Shown: positions 7,908 through 15,980, counted from the stretch's first letter. The stretch is 64,000 bases of DNA from CAVQBC01 sp963848415 (GCA_963848415.1 CAWKDN010000001.1:1612001-1676000); one strand, 5' to 3'. Numbers and translations are program-made. Notes: generated by a model from the letters alone, not told the origin.

Positions 7908-9371
7908 CTACTCGCCGCGCTCGAGCCCGATCGTCCCCGGCGCGAGCCCCGAGCTGTCGACGCTGTCCGCGCCGCCCAGCGTGTCGATCGCGAGCACGTC
8001 CAGCGCGCCCTCGGCGTGGGTGATGCCGATCCGCGCCGGCAGGCCCTCGACGACGACCGCGCCGCCGGCGCCCGTGACCGTGACGGCGTCGTCGCCCGCC
8101 GTGCCGGTCAGCGCCACGCGGTCGGCGGCGCCGTCGCCGCCGGGGCTGCCGAAGGCCGGCGTGAGGTTCGGGTTGACCTGCTCGACGTCCGTGCCCGACA
8201 GGTCGCCGATCGCGAACGTGTCGGCGCCGCCGAAGGCGATCGGGTTGATCTCCTCGACGTCGTCGAGCTCGAGCGCGACGCTCGCCACGTCGCGCTCGAA
8301 GCGCAGGCGCCCGCCGTCGGCCGCCAGGCGGAAGGTCTCGCCGGCGGCCGCGCCGTTGAAGGAGAGGCTGTCGTTGCCGGCGCCGCCCTCGACGCGGTCG
8401 TCGCCGTCGCCGGGGTTCCACGTGAAACGGTCGGGCGCGTCGCCGAGCAGCGCGAGGTCGTCGCCGCGGCGGCCGTTGACGTCATCGAAGCCGCCGCCGC
8501 CGACCAGCAGGTCGTTGCCCTCGCCGCCGAGCAGCACGTCGCCGCCGCCGCCGCCCGCGAGCGTCATCCGCGGCGCGCCGGCGGGCGTCGAGGCGCTCAG
8601 CAGGTCGTCGCCGCCGCGTCCCCGGAGCTCCAGCGCGTCACCGGGCTCGCCGTGGGCGACGAAGACTGCGGCCGGCAGGCCGATCACGGCGACGTTCGCG
8701 GCGGAGCCGAGCACGCTGACCTGCTCCTCCTCGGGCGTGCCGTCCAGCACGACCCGGTCGCCGGCTCCGTCGCCGGCGTCCCCGCCGGCCAGGGACGCGA
8801 GGTCGGCGTGGATCTCCTGCAGCTCGCTGCCGCTCAGGTCGCCGGCGCGCAGCCGGTCGGCGCCGCCCAGCGCGCGGACGTCGAGCCGCTCGACGCCGCC
8901 GAGGTCCGTCGCGACGTCCCCGACGTTGCGCAGCAGCGTCACGCTGCGTCCGTCGGCCGCCAGCTCGAAGCGCTCGGGAGCGTCGCTGCCGGCGACGTCG
9001 AGCACGTCCTGCCCGGCGCCGCCGTCGACGCGGATCCGGTCAGAGAGGGCGCCGCCGCCGTGGTCGAGACGGACGCGATCGTCGCCGTCGCCGGCCAGCA
9101 CGACGAGCCGGTCGGAGGCGCTCAGCCGCAGCGAGAAGTCCGCCTGGCCGTCGTCGCCGACGTCGACCTGCAGCCGCTCTCCGGCGCGGCGCAGCGCGAG
9201 CCGATCGGCCGCCGGCGTGCCGGTGACCAGCACCGTGCGTGCCGCGCTGCGGGTCACTGCGGCGGACTGGGCCGCGTCGGCGGCCGAAGCGGTGGCCGCG
9301 CTGAGCAAGCCGGCCAGGGTCAGGACGAGCGCGAGCCAGGGACGGGGATCGTGCGGGAGCTTCGCGGGCAT
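7908..9371 (-). CDS. Secreted Asp/Gly-rich protein with RTX-like nonapeptide repeats
   Basis: A 487-residue protein with a signal peptide (hydrophobic core PWLALVLTLAGLLSAATA, cleavage near residue 31-34). Most of the chain is strands separated by DGDD, GGAGND and GGEGND turns, with the best GGxGxDxLx-type repeats near residues 260-300 (GGGGGDVLLGGEGNDLL). Such repeats bind calcium and fold as a beta-roll in RTX proteins. There is no catalytic domain, no C-terminal anchor and no adjacent type I secretion genes, so Sec export is likely. A surface or extracellular structural role is a guess. Start ATG at 9371. Confidence 0.8.
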   Translation of the reverse strand: MPAKLPHDPRPWLALVLTLAGLLSAATASAADAAQSAAVTRSAARTVLVTGTPAADRLALRRAGERLQVDVGDDGQADFSLRLSASDRLVVLAGDGDDRVRLDHGGGALSDRIRVDGGAGQDVLDVAGSDAPERFELAADGRSVTLLRNVGDVATDLGGVERLDVRALGGADRLRAGDLSGSELQEIHADLASLAGGDAGDGAGDRVVLDGTPEEEQVSVLGSAANVAVIGLPAAVFVAHGEPGDALELRGRGGDDLLSASTPAGAPRMTLAGGGGGDVLLGGEGNDLLVGGGGFDDVNGRRGDDLALLGDAPDRFTWNPGDGDDRVEGGAGNDSLSFNGAAAGETFRLAADGGRLRFERDVASVALELDDVEEINPIAFGGADTFAIGDLSGTDVEQVNPNLTPAFGSPGGDGAADRVALTGTAGDDAVTVTGAGGAVVVEGLPARIGITHAEGALDVLAIDTLGGADSVDSSGLAPGTIGLERGE

Positions 9372-9437
9372 GGGGAGGTTCCTTCGGGGCAGGGGAGGAG
9401 AGAGCGACCTCCCGTGCGGACGCCGCCGCGCGCCCGG

Positions 9438-10352
9438 CTATTCCGCGTCAGGTGGCAGGAACTCGAAGCAGCGGGCGGGCTCGCCCGTCTCGTAGCCCAG
9501 CAGCCACGCGTCGCGCCGCTGTTCGGGCGTCCCGTGGTGCTGCTCGTTGGTGTAGTCGAAATCGCCCGCGGCGGTGGCGGTGCTGACCGCCTCCTCGACG
9601 TCGCCGGGCTTGATGCGGCCCTCGCGCAGGACGGAGTTCGCCCACAGGCCGGCCATGCAGTCGGCCTGCAACTCGAACGCCTTCGTGCCCGTGCGCGGGT
9701 TGAGCCGGTAGAGGCCGAGCTCGCTCTGGACGTTGTGGGCGTACTCGTGGGCGATCACGTAGGCGAGCCCGAAGTCCCCGATCGCCCGCCCGTAGCCCTG
9801 GCGCTCGCCGGGGAAGGTGTCCGACAGGCCGTTCCAGAGGTCGGAGGCGAGCGCCTGGGCGACGTAGATCGTGTCGTCGGCGGGGCAGTAGAAGGCGGCG
9901 TCGTCGCCGGCCACGGTCTGACAGGAGGTGCGCGCCCGCTCGCCCGGCGGCACCCACAGGTAGCGAACGCGCGGGTCCTCGATCCCGGACGCGCGCAGCG
10001 TGGTCGTCCAGTAGCCGTCGACCGAGCCGATGACCTCGGTGAGGTAGCGGCCGATAGCGCTCGTCTCGGTCCGGCCCTGGCTGCTGGGGAGGTCGCGCGA
10101 GGTCTCGGGCACGGCGCGCTCGAGGTCGTCGAGCACGTCGCGGATGCGGCGGCGCAGCCGGTCGTCGAGCTGGGAGGCCTGCTCGCGGAAGCGCCGGGCG
10201 CTGTCGCGCAGCGCCTCGGTGCGCTCGCGGATGCGCTCGGCCGTCGTCGGGCCTTCAGCGCCCTGGCCGTCGCCGCCGCCACAGCCCGTCGCACCGGCGA
10301 GGCACAGGCAGGCCAGCAGCAGGGCCAGGATCGAGACGGGCCGGCGTGCCAT
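9438..10352 (-). CDS. Putative neutral zinc metallopeptidase, lipoprotein (YpfJ-like)
   Basis: A 304-residue exported protein. It has a lipoprotein signal (hydrophobic stretch, then AGATGC with lipid-modified Cys24), a charged coiled-coil-like region (residues 36-85), and a catalytic domain with AHEYAHNVQ, an HExxH zinc motif at 202-206, plus ELQADCMAGLWA about 25 residues later supplying the third ligand. Paired cysteines (residues 144 and 156) and a C-terminal Cys suggest disulfides. This matches the putative neutral zinc metallopeptidase family of YpfJ; substrates are unknown. It would sit on the outer face of the membrane. Confidence 0.88.
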   Translation of the reverse strand: MARRPVSILALLLACLCLAGATGCGGGDGQGAEGPTTAERIRERTEALRDSARRFREQASQLDDRLRRRIRDVLDDLERAVPETSRDLPSSQGRTETSAIGRYLTEVIGSVDGYWTTTLRASGIEDPRVRYLWVPPGERARTSCQTVAGDDAAFYCPADDTIYVAQALASDLWNGLSDTFPGERQGYGRAIGDFGLAYVIAHEYAHNVQSELGLYRLNPRTGTKAFELQADCMAGLWANSVLREGRIKPGDVEEAVSTATAAGDFDYTNEQHHGTPEQRRDAWLLGYETGEPARCFEFLPPDAE

Positions 10353-10465
10353 CGCGCGAGGACCTTATCCGGGCGTTCCGCCCGGCTTCGTCGCTTCGGC
10401 GCGTGGGCGGCGCGGCGGCGGGCGCCGCGGACAGCCGCGCCCTGACGCCCGGGTAGAACGCTCGT

Positions 10466-11290
10466 ATGGACGAGGTCTACGTCCACGGCTACCGCGCTCG
10501 TGAGAGCGAGCGCCTGCAGGACCAGGCGGGGACGCTGGTCGAGCTCCTGCACGCCGACACGGCCTACCCGGCTGGGAGCACCGTCCTGGAGGCCGGCTGT
10601 GGGGTCGGCGCGCAGACGATCACCCTGGCGGGGCGCAGCCCGGGCGCCCGCTTCACCTCGGTCGACGTCTCGGCCGAGTCGCTCGCCGAGGCCGAGCGCC
10701 GGGTGACCGCGGCCGGCCTCGCCAACGTGGAGTTCCGCCAGGCCGACATCTTCGCCCTGCCCTTCGGACCCGGGAGCTTCGACCACGTGTTCGTCTGCTT
10801 CGTGCTCGAGCATCTCGCGCAGCCGGTGCAGGCGCTCGCCGTCCTGCGCGACCTGCTCAAGCCGGGGGGGTCGATGACGGTGATCGAGGGCGACCACGGC
10901 TCGGCCTGCTTCTGGCCGCCGAGCGCCGCCGCCGAGGAGGCGATCCGCTGCCAGGTCGAGCTCCAGGCCCGGGCCGGCGGGGACGCGCTGATCGGCCGGC
11001 GGCTGTACCCGTTGCTGGACGCGGCGGGCCTGGAGGCGGTGCGCGTCTCGCCGCGCATGGTCTACGTGGACGCCAGTCGCCCCGCGCTGGTCGAGGGCTT
11101 CACGCGGCGGACGTTCACGGCGATGATCGAAGGGGTGCGCGAGCCCGCGCTCGCGGCGGGCCTGATCGAGCCGGCGCGCTTCGACGCGGGCATCCGCGAC
11201 CTCTACCGGACGACGGAGGCCGACGGCGTCTTCTGTTACACGTTCTTCAAGGCGGTGGGGGCTGCGAAAGATGGTCAATCCGGGCGATGA
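10466..11290 (+). CDS. SAM-dependent methyltransferase (class I)
   Basis: A 274-residue class I methyltransferase. Motif I is VLEAGCGVGAQT (residues 40-51), motif II SVDVSAESLAEAE, the post-II acidic ADIFALPF, and motif IV FDHVFVCFVLEHL; the LLKPGGSMTVIEGD strand follows. The substrate cannot be read from the sequence. ATG at 10466 starts MDEVYVHGY, the usual beginning of this subgroup. It stands 35 bases ahead of an SRPBCC gene on the same strand and may be cotranscribed with it. Confidence 0.87.
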   Translation: MDEVYVHGYRARESERLQDQAGTLVELLHADTAYPAGSTVLEAGCGVGAQTITLAGRSPGARFTSVDVSAESLAEAERRVTAAGLANVEFRQADIFALPFGPGSFDHVFVCFVLEHLAQPVQALAVLRDLLKPGGSMTVIEGDHGSACFWPPSAAAEEAIRCQVELQARAGGDALIGRRLYPLLDAAGLEAVRVSPRMVYVDASRPALVEGFTRRTFTAMIEGVREPALAAGLIEPARFDAGIRDLYRTTEADGVFCYTFFKAVGAAKDGQSGR

Positions 11291-11324
11291 CGCGACCGGC
11301 CGCGCCTCGTAGCGTCGCCATCAC

Positions 11325-11804
11325 GTGCCGCGCATCGAGCTCGACCACCACTTCGCCGTGCCGCTGCCCCGCGGCTTCGACTACATCACCGATCCCGCCA
11401 ATTGGCCGGACTACTGGCCGGGGCTGATCCGGCTCGACCCGGCCACGCGCTGGCGCGAGCCGGGTGACCGCGCCCGGCTCACGTTGCGCCTGCTCGGACG
11501 CCCGGTCGAGCTGGACATGACCCTGCGCCGGTTCGAGCCGCGCCGGCTGGTCGAGTACACGAGCGTGCAGCGGGGCCTGCCGGACGCCCGTCACGAGCGC
11601 CACTTCACCGCCGCCGGGGACGGCTTCGGCTTGCGCATCGTCGTCGAGCTCGACCGGCGGGCCGGTTTGCGCGGGGTCTTGGACCGGATCGTGGTCCGGC
11701 GCGCGACCGCGCGCGCGCTGCGCCAGACGGTCGCGAACCTCGAGCGGCGGCTCGTCTCTGGGGCGAGCCAGGACGACAGCACACAGCGTGCCGCCCACCG
11801 CTGA
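11325..11804 (+). CDS. SRPBCC (polyketide cyclase/START-like) domain protein
   Basis: A 159-residue protein with the SRPBCC helix-grip fold: N-terminal strand IELDHHFAVPLPRGFDYITDP, the WPDYWPGL segment, then strands GDRARLTLRLLGRPVELDM, and a long C-terminal helix ATARALRQTVANLERRL. Members bind hydrophobic ligands; some are cyclases or aromatase-like. GTG at 11325 is the start. The closest neighbour is the methyltransferase upstream on the same strand, but no biosynthetic cluster surrounds the pair. Confidence 0.72.
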   Translation: MPRIELDHHFAVPLPRGFDYITDPANWPDYWPGLIRLDPATRWREPGDRARLTLRLLGRPVELDMTLRRFEPRRLVEYTSVQRGLPDARHERHFTAAGDGFGLRIVVELDRRAGLRGVLDRIVVRRATARALRQTVANLERRLVSGASQDDSTQRAAHR

Positions 11805-11881
11805 GCGTCGTCAGCGGATGTGGCTGCCGCCTGGCCCAGAGGTGACGCGCGACGGGCTCTCGCGTGCCGGCAGGTGCTGCG

Positions 11882-12319
11882 TCAGGCGGCGGGCGCTCTG
11901 TGAGCGCGAGCGCGCTCTGCGACGGTGACGAGGGTGCGATGGGTCGCGTCGAGGTCGGCTGGCGGCAGCCCGTCGAGGAGCGCGCCGGCGATCTCGTCCA
12001 CGGCCCGGCGCAGGGGGACGAACACCGCTGCTCCGCCCGCCGTCACGCTCAGGCGCCCCCGGCCGTCGGCCGGGGCGATCAGGCCGGTCGAGCGGAGCTG
12101 ACCGACGGCGCGGTCGGCGGCCTCGCGCGAAGCCGCGCCACTCGCGACCTGCCGCTCGAGAAGCTCGTCGGCCGTCATCGCCTCTGCCGCGTCGAGGACC
12201 ACCAGGACCGTCCACTCGGTGAACGAGAGCCCGGCTTCGTCGAGCAGCGGCTCGAGGAGCGCGCTCAGGCCGCGCTCGGCCTTGCCGATGGCCGGAGGAA
12301 GGGCGGCGAGAGCGGGCAT
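11882..12319 (-). CDS. MarR-family regulator A of a divergent MarR pair
   Basis: A 145-residue MarR-type winged-helix protein. FTEWTVLVVLDAAEAMTADE is the helix before the HTH, followed by the recognition region SREAADRAVGQLRSTGLIAP and a short wing (ADGRGRLSVTAGG). It starts at ATG 12319, 84 bases from the start of a second, divergent MarR gene. The gap holds two matching inverted repeats, so the two regulators may control themselves and each other. No transporter or enzyme gene is directly attached, which is unusual for MarR. Confidence 0.83.
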   Translation of the reverse strand: MPALAALPPAIGKAERGLSALLEPLLDEAGLSFTEWTVLVVLDAAEAMTADELLERQVASGAASREAADRAVGQLRSTGLIAPADGRGRLSVTAGGAAVFVPLRRAVDEIAGALLDGLPPADLDATHRTLVTVAERARAHRAPAA

Positions 12320-12336
12320 GGCAGACTCCTTCGAGA

Positions 12337-12355
12337 TCGTTGGCTACTCCAAGGA
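12337..12355. promoter_or_regulatory. Operator-like inverted repeat 1 (TCGTTGG-N5-CCAAGGA)
   Basis: Two 7-base arms around a 5-base spacer, with a single mismatch to perfect symmetry. The arms match the perfect repeat at 12367-12385 and the two centres are exactly 30 bases apart, about three helical turns. It is nearer the leftward MarR gene (start 12319) and likely overlaps its promoter or leader. Confidence 0.6.
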
Positions 12356-12366
12356 ACCTACCACAG

Positions 12367-12385
12367 TCGTTGGTGAGGCCAACGA
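12367..12385. promoter_or_regulatory. Operator-like perfect inverted repeat 2 (TCGTTGG-N5-CCAACGA)
   Basis: A perfect 19-base inverted repeat (7-base arms, 5-base spacer) in the 84-base gap between two divergent MarR genes, 19 bases before the rightward start. Size and spacing suit a MarR dimer. Together with the copy at 12337-12355 it makes a twin operator shared by both promoters. Confidence 0.65.
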
Positions 12386-12403
12386 GTCGTACGCTACTCG
12401 CCG

Positions 12404-12859
12404 ATGGCACCGATGCAACCACAGCCCGATCCACCGCGGGGCCTCGCCGAGCTTCCCAGCTGGCTCCTGAGCCAGGCTGCGCTCGCGGCGCACCGGATCG
12501 TCGGCGACGCGCTCGCAGGCGCCGGCGTGCGCCGGCACCACTTCACGGTCCTCCTCGCCCTCGCCGAACGCGGATCGACCAGCCAGGCGGAGCTCGGCCG
12601 GCGCCTGCACATCGATCCCAGCGACCTCCATGCCGTCTTGCACGACCTCGAGCGCGGCGGCCTCGTCGCACGCGTTCGCGCCACTGAGGACCGGCGGCGA
12701 AACCTCGTCGAGCTGACCCCCGCGGGCGGCCGCGAGCTGGATCGTCTAGCCGTCCGGGTCCAAGCCGCCCAGGACACGCTCCTGTCACCGCTCTCTGACC
12801 CGCAGCGCTCCGAGTTGCGACGGCTGCTCTCGCTCCTCCACGAGCACCACAGGCGTTGA
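12404..12859 (+). CDS. MarR-family regulator B of a divergent MarR pair
   Basis: A 151-residue MarR protein: VRRHHFTVLLALAERGSTSQ, then the HTH (AELGRRLHIDPSDLHAVLHD), the LERGGLVARVRATEDRRRNLVELT wing and a C-terminal dimerisation helix. ATG at 12404 is chosen; an in-frame ATG lies three codons later. It is divergent from MarR A and its sequence is clearly different, so this is not a recent duplication. The twin operators in between suggest auto- and cross-regulation. Downstream lies only the groEL terminator region. Confidence 0.87.
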   Translation: MAPMQPQPDPPRGLAELPSWLLSQAALAAHRIVGDALAGAGVRRHHFTVLLALAERGSTSQAELGRRLHIDPSDLHAVLHDLERGGLVARVRATEDRRRNLVELTPAGGRELDRLAVRVQAAQDTLLSPLSDPQRSELRRLLSLLHEHHRR

Positions 12860-12960
12860 GCCACGACGACGCCTCGAGCGGTGACCGACCGCGCACCGTG
12901 ACCTCGCGATGGCCGGCGTCCAGCCGTCCTGCGCCCCAGTCCGAACCCGGCCCCGAACGA

Positions 12961-12992
12961 CCGAGGGCCCGGCGCGAACGCCGGGCCCTCGG
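12961..12992. terminator. Perfect 14-bp stem with CGAA loop, end of groEL transcript
   Basis: Fourteen bases from CCGAGGG to CCCGGCG pair perfectly with their complement across a CGAA loop. It lies 28 bases past the groEL stop and after the convergent MarR B gene, so it can serve both strands. There is no T-run on either side, as is common for terminators of G+C-rich actinobacteria. Confidence 0.75.
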
Positions 12993-13019
12993 GGCACTGC
13001 AAGAGGTCGGAAGACCGCC

Positions 13020-14654
13020 TTACATCATGCCGCCCATGTCGGGCATCCCGCCGCCGCCGCCGGCGCCGGCGCCCTCCTTCTCGGGCACCTCGGCGACGAT
13101 CGCCTCGGTGGTGAGGATGTTCTTGGCGATCGACGCCGCGTTCTGCAGCGCAGAGCGCGTGACCATGGCCGGGTCGATGACGCCCTCGGAGACGAGGTCG
13201 ACGATCTCGCCGGTCGCGGCGTTGAGGCCCTGGCCCTTCTTCGCCTTGCGGACGTCGTTGACCACGACCGAGCCCTCGAAGCCGGCGTTCTCCGCGATCT
13301 GGCGGAGCGGCTCCTCGAGCGCGCGCAGCACGATCTTCGCGCCGGTCTTCTCGTCCTCGATCGACAGCTGGTCGAGGTCGATGGCCGAGGCGGCCTCGAG
13401 CAGCGCCACGCCGCCGCCGGGGACGATGCCCTCCTCGAGGGCGGCCCGGGTGGCCTGCAGCGCGTCCTCGACGCGGTGCTTCTTCTCCTTCATCTCGGTC
13501 TCGGTGGCCGCGCCGACCTTCACGACGGCGACACCGCCCGAGAGCTTGGCGAGGCGCTCCTGGAGCTTCTCGCGATCGAAGTCGGAGTCGGTGTTCTCGA
13601 TCTCCGTCTTGATCTGGTTGATGCGGCCCTTGATCGCGTCGCTCTCGCCGGCGCCGTCGACGATGGTCGTGGTGTCCTTCGCCACGACGACGCGACGGGC
13701 CCGCCCGAGCTGGGAGACCTGGGTGTTCTCGAGCTTGAGGCCCATCTCCTCGGTGATGACCTCACCGCCGGTGAGGATGGAGATGTCCTCCAGCATGCGC
13801 TTGCGGCGGTCGCCGAAGCCCGGGGCCTTCACGGCGACGCCGGTGAAGGTGCCGCGCAGCTTGTTGACCACCAGGGTCGCGAGCGACTCGCCCTCGACGT
13901 CCTCGGCGATGATCAGCAGCGGCTTGCCGGACTGGATGACGGCCTCGAGGACCGGCAGCACGTCGCGGACGGAGCCGATCTTCTGGTTGGCGATGAGGAT
14001 GTAGGGATCCTCGAGGGTCGCCTCCATGCGCTCCTGGTCGGTGACCATGTAGGGCGAGATGTAGCCCTTGTCGAACTGCATGCCCTCGGTGAACTCGAGG
14101 TCCATGCCGAACGTCTGGCCCTCCTCGACGTTGACCACGCCGTCCTTGCCGACCTTGTCGATGGCGTCGGCGATCACGTCGCCGATCTCGTCGTCGCCGG
14201 CGGAGATGGTCGCCACGCGGGCGATCTGATCCTTGCCGGAGATCTCCTTGGACTGCGAGCCGATGTTCTCGACCACCTGGTCGACGGCCTTCTCGATGCC
14301 GCGCTTGAGAGCAAGCGGGTTGGCGCCGGCCGCGACGTTCTTCAGGCCCTGGCGGACGATCGCCTGGGCGAGCACGGTGGCGGTGGTGGTGCCGTCGCCC
14401 GCGACGTCGTTGGTCGCCGTGGCGACCTCGCGTACGAGCTGGGCGCCCTGGTTCTGGAAGACGTCCTCCACCTCGATCTCACGCGCGATGGTCACACCAT
14501 CGTTGGTGATCGTGGGAGCACCGAACTTCTTGTCGAGGACCACGTAGCGGCCGCGCGGGCCGAGCGTGACCTTCACGGCGTTGGCGACCGCGTCGACGCC
14601 CTGCTCGAGCGCCTTGCGGGCGTCGACGTCGTACTTCAGTTCCTTGTGTGCCAT
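13020..14654 (-). CDS. groEL: Chaperonin GroEL (60 kDa, Hsp60)
   Basis: A full-length 544-residue GroEL. It shows the ATP-binding TLGPRGRYV near residue 30, the VAGDGTTTATVLAQ motif near 87, the apical domain with GYISPYMVT, and the equatorial return LEEGIVPGGGVALLEAA. The C-terminus is a Gly/Met-rich tail (GGMPDMGGMM), as in standard GroEL. It folds client proteins in the cytoplasm as a double heptamer with GroES. It lies 26 bases behind groES in one operon, under CIRCE control, and ends before a strong hairpin. ATG at 14654 gives the conserved MAHKELKYD start. Confidence 0.99.
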   Translation of the reverse strand: MAHKELKYDVDARKALEQGVDAVANAVKVTLGPRGRYVVLDKKFGAPTITNDGVTIAREIEVEDVFQNQGAQLVREVATATNDVAGDGTTTATVLAQAIVRQGLKNVAAGANPLALKRGIEKAVDQVVENIGSQSKEISGKDQIARVATISAGDDEIGDVIADAIDKVGKDGVVNVEEGQTFGMDLEFTEGMQFDKGYISPYMVTDQERMEATLEDPYILIANQKIGSVRDVLPVLEAVIQSGKPLLIIAEDVEGESLATLVVNKLRGTFTGVAVKAPGFGDRRKRMLEDISILTGGEVITEEMGLKLENTQVSQLGRARRVVVAKDTTTIVDGAGESDAIKGRINQIKTEIENTDSDFDREKLQERLAKLSGGVAVVKVGAATETEMKEKKHRVEDALQATRAALEEGIVPGGGVALLEAASAIDLDQLSIEDEKTGAKIVLRALEEPLRQIAENAGFEGSVVVNDVRKAKKGQGLNAATGEIVDLVSEGVIDPAMVTRSALQNAASIAKNILTTEAIVAEVPEKEGAGAGGGGGMPDMGGMM

Positions 14655-14680
14655 ATCTGTGTCAGAGCCTCTCTGGCTGG

Positions 14681-14971
14681 CTAGTTCTGGACCTTGGCGA
14701 GCACGTCGGTCTCCCGGAGGACCAACAGGTCCTCGCCGTCGACCTTGATCTCCGTGCCGCCGTACTTGGAGTACAGGACCTCGTCGCCCTCGGCGACGTC
14801 CAGCGGCTGGCGCTGGCCGTTGTCGTCGAACTTCCCGTCGCCGACGGCGAGGACCTTGCCCTTCTGGGGCTTCTCCTTGGCCGTGTCGGGGAGCACGAGG
14901 CCCGAAGCCGTCGTCTCCTCCTCTTCGACCGCGCGGACGATCAGCCGATCGCCCAGTGGCTTGAGATTCAT
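14681..14971 (-). CDS. groES: Co-chaperonin GroES
   Basis: A 96-residue GroES from ATG 14971 (MNLKPLGDRL); the upstream in-frame extension crosses the leader and is not expected to be translated. Family marks include DRLIVRAVEEEETTASGLVLPDTAKEKPQ with the mobile loop, GKVLAVGDG, and the YSKYGGTEIKVDGEDLLVLRE C-terminal strand. It caps the GroEL ring. First gene of groES-groEL; two CIRCE elements and a promoter lie upstream. Confidence 0.98.
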   Translation of the reverse strand: MNLKPLGDRLIVRAVEEEETTASGLVLPDTAKEKPQKGKVLAVGDGKFDDNGQRQPLDVAEGDEVLYSKYGGTEIKVDGEDLLVLRETDVLAKVQN

Positions 14972-15000
14972 ATGAGTGACCTCCACTGAGATGTCGTGCG

Positions 15001-15027
15001 TTGGCACTCTGCAGCGTCGAGTGCCAG
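15001..15027. promoter_or_regulatory. CIRCE element 1 (HrcA operator), proximal to groES
   Basis: TTGGCACTC, a 9-base spacer, GAGTGCCAG: the classic CIRCE inverted repeat bound by HrcA, 30 bases before the groES start. It lies downstream of the predicted -10 and would block elongation or initiation. hrcA itself is not in the window. Confidence 0.93.
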
Positions 15028-15037
15028 ACAACGGCCC

Positions 15038-15065
15038 ATTCTATGACGGAGGCCCGCGAAGTCAA
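15038..15065 (-). promoter_or_regulatory. groESL promoter (TTGACT - 16 bp - TAGAAT)
   Basis: Read leftward, TTGACT at 15065-15060 and TAGAAT at 15043-15038 are separated by 16 bases. Both are close to the housekeeping sigma consensus. The promoter lies between two CIRCE elements, and the transcript would begin about 60 bases before groES. Confidence 0.8.
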
Positions 15066-15072
15066 GACCCGA

Positions 15073-15099
15073 TTGGCACTCGCTTCACAGGAGTGCCGA
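15073..15099. promoter_or_regulatory. CIRCE element 2, upstream of the groESL promoter
   Basis: TTGGCACTC, 9 bases, GAGTGCCGA: a second CIRCE repeat, 72 bases from the first and just upstream of the -35 hexamer. One arm deviates at its last bases. Two copies may let HrcA dimers loop or bind cooperatively. Confidence 0.88.
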
Positions 15100-15123
15100 C
15101 GGGGTGGGGACGGGTACGCGGCG

Positions 15124-15522
15124 CTAGTTCTGCGCGCCGCCGACGCCCCGCAACCGGTCCTGGAAGTCCGGCGGGTTCTCGACGATCTGGCTGAAGCGCA
15201 CGACGGTCACCGTGTCCTCGACGGAGACCTCGCGGTCATAGATCTGCTTGAGGAAGCTGATCAGCTCGTCCGTGCGCCGGAACTCGGGGTTGTCGTGCTC
15301 GATCTCGCGCGGCGAGAGCTCGCGGATGCGCTTGACGTCGACCGAGTCGATCACCGCGTGGAAGAGCTTCTCGCGCGGCGAGTACTGATAGCCGACGGTG
15401 ACCAGCACGAGCTGGTTCTTCTGGTACTTGTGGCGCTTGTCGCCCAGCCGGATGGTCGCGGTCTTGCGCCCGCGCTTCATCTGGTCGGCGAAGACGGTCG
15501 AGTAGAAGTTCAGGACCTGCAC
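15124..15522 (-). CDS. ASCH-like (PUA-fold) small protein, possible RNA-binding
   Basis: A 132-residue cytoplasmic protein. The beginning (LNFYSTVFADQMKRGRKTATIRLGDKRHKY) has the K-x-x-T-x-R pattern of ASCH domains, followed by the strand NQLVLVTVGYQYSPREKLFHAVIDSV, and FSQIVENPPDF near the end. ASCH domains are PUA-related and thought to bind RNA or nucleotides; the specific role is unknown. Start ATG at 15522. It is the last gene of a leftward string (sigma, DUF4349, Crp, Nudix, this), only 11 bases behind Nudix. Confidence 0.65.
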   Translation of the reverse strand: MQVLNFYSTVFADQMKRGRKTATIRLGDKRHKYQKNQLVLVTVGYQYSPREKLFHAVIDSVDVKRIRELSPREIEHDNPEFRRTDELISFLKQIYDREVSVEDTVTVVRFSQIVENPPDFQDRLRGVGGAQN

Positions 15523-15533
15523 GGAGCGGCACC

Positions 15534-15980
15534 CTAGCGGGTGGGCCGCAGGCGCGACCGTGCGCGCTCGATCATCTCCCGCTCGCCCGGATAGCTCAGG
15601 GATTGCAGGGCCTCTGCGATCGGCAGCCAGCGCGCTTCGTCGACCTCGTGGTCGTGGTCGGCCGTGTCACCGGTGACGTAGTCGCACAGGAAGAAGTGCA
15701 CCGTCTTGTGGACGCGCAGGCCGCCGCGGCGGTAGCGGTAGCGGACGTCGCCGAGCGGCTCGCGGACCGTCACCGTCACGCCGGTCTCCTCGCGCACCTC
15801 GCGCGCGGCGGCCTCGGCCCCGCTCTCGCCGCGATTGGCGCCGCCCTTGGGCAGCCCGCAGACGCGCTTGCCGGCGGGCGTGATCACGACCACCTCGGGG
15901 GTCGCGCCGTCGGCGTCGCGCACCGCCACCCCGCCGTAGGAGACCTCCTGCTCGACCGGCCGCCGGCCGTCAGTAGACAT
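15534..15980 (-). CDS. Nudix hydrolase
   Basis: A 148-residue Nudix protein. The Nudix box reads G-x5-E-x7-REV-x-EE-x-G-V from the GGANRGESG segment to REVREETGV, complete with its metal-binding glutamates. Before it comes VVVITPAGKRVCGLPKGG, which resembles ADP-ribose or diadenosine polyphosphate hydrolases. ATG at 15980 (MSTDGRRP) is preferred to a TTG at 16004; it overlaps the Crp stop by 11 bases. It probably cleanses a nucleotide-diphosphate compound; the substrate is unknown. Confidence 0.92.
   Translation of the reverse strand: MSTDGRRPVEQEVSYGGVAVRDADGATPEVVVITPAGKRVCGLPKGGANRGESGAEAAAREVREETGVTVTVREPLGDVRYRYRRGGLRVHKTVHFFLCDYVTGDTADHDHEVDEARWLPIAEALQSLSYPGEREMIERARSRLRPTR

Noticed and set aside
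7908..9371. Repeats in the RTX-like gene as a CRISPR or tandem DNA repeat
   Set aside because: The periodicity is at protein level with degenerate codons; there are no identical DNA repeats with spacers.
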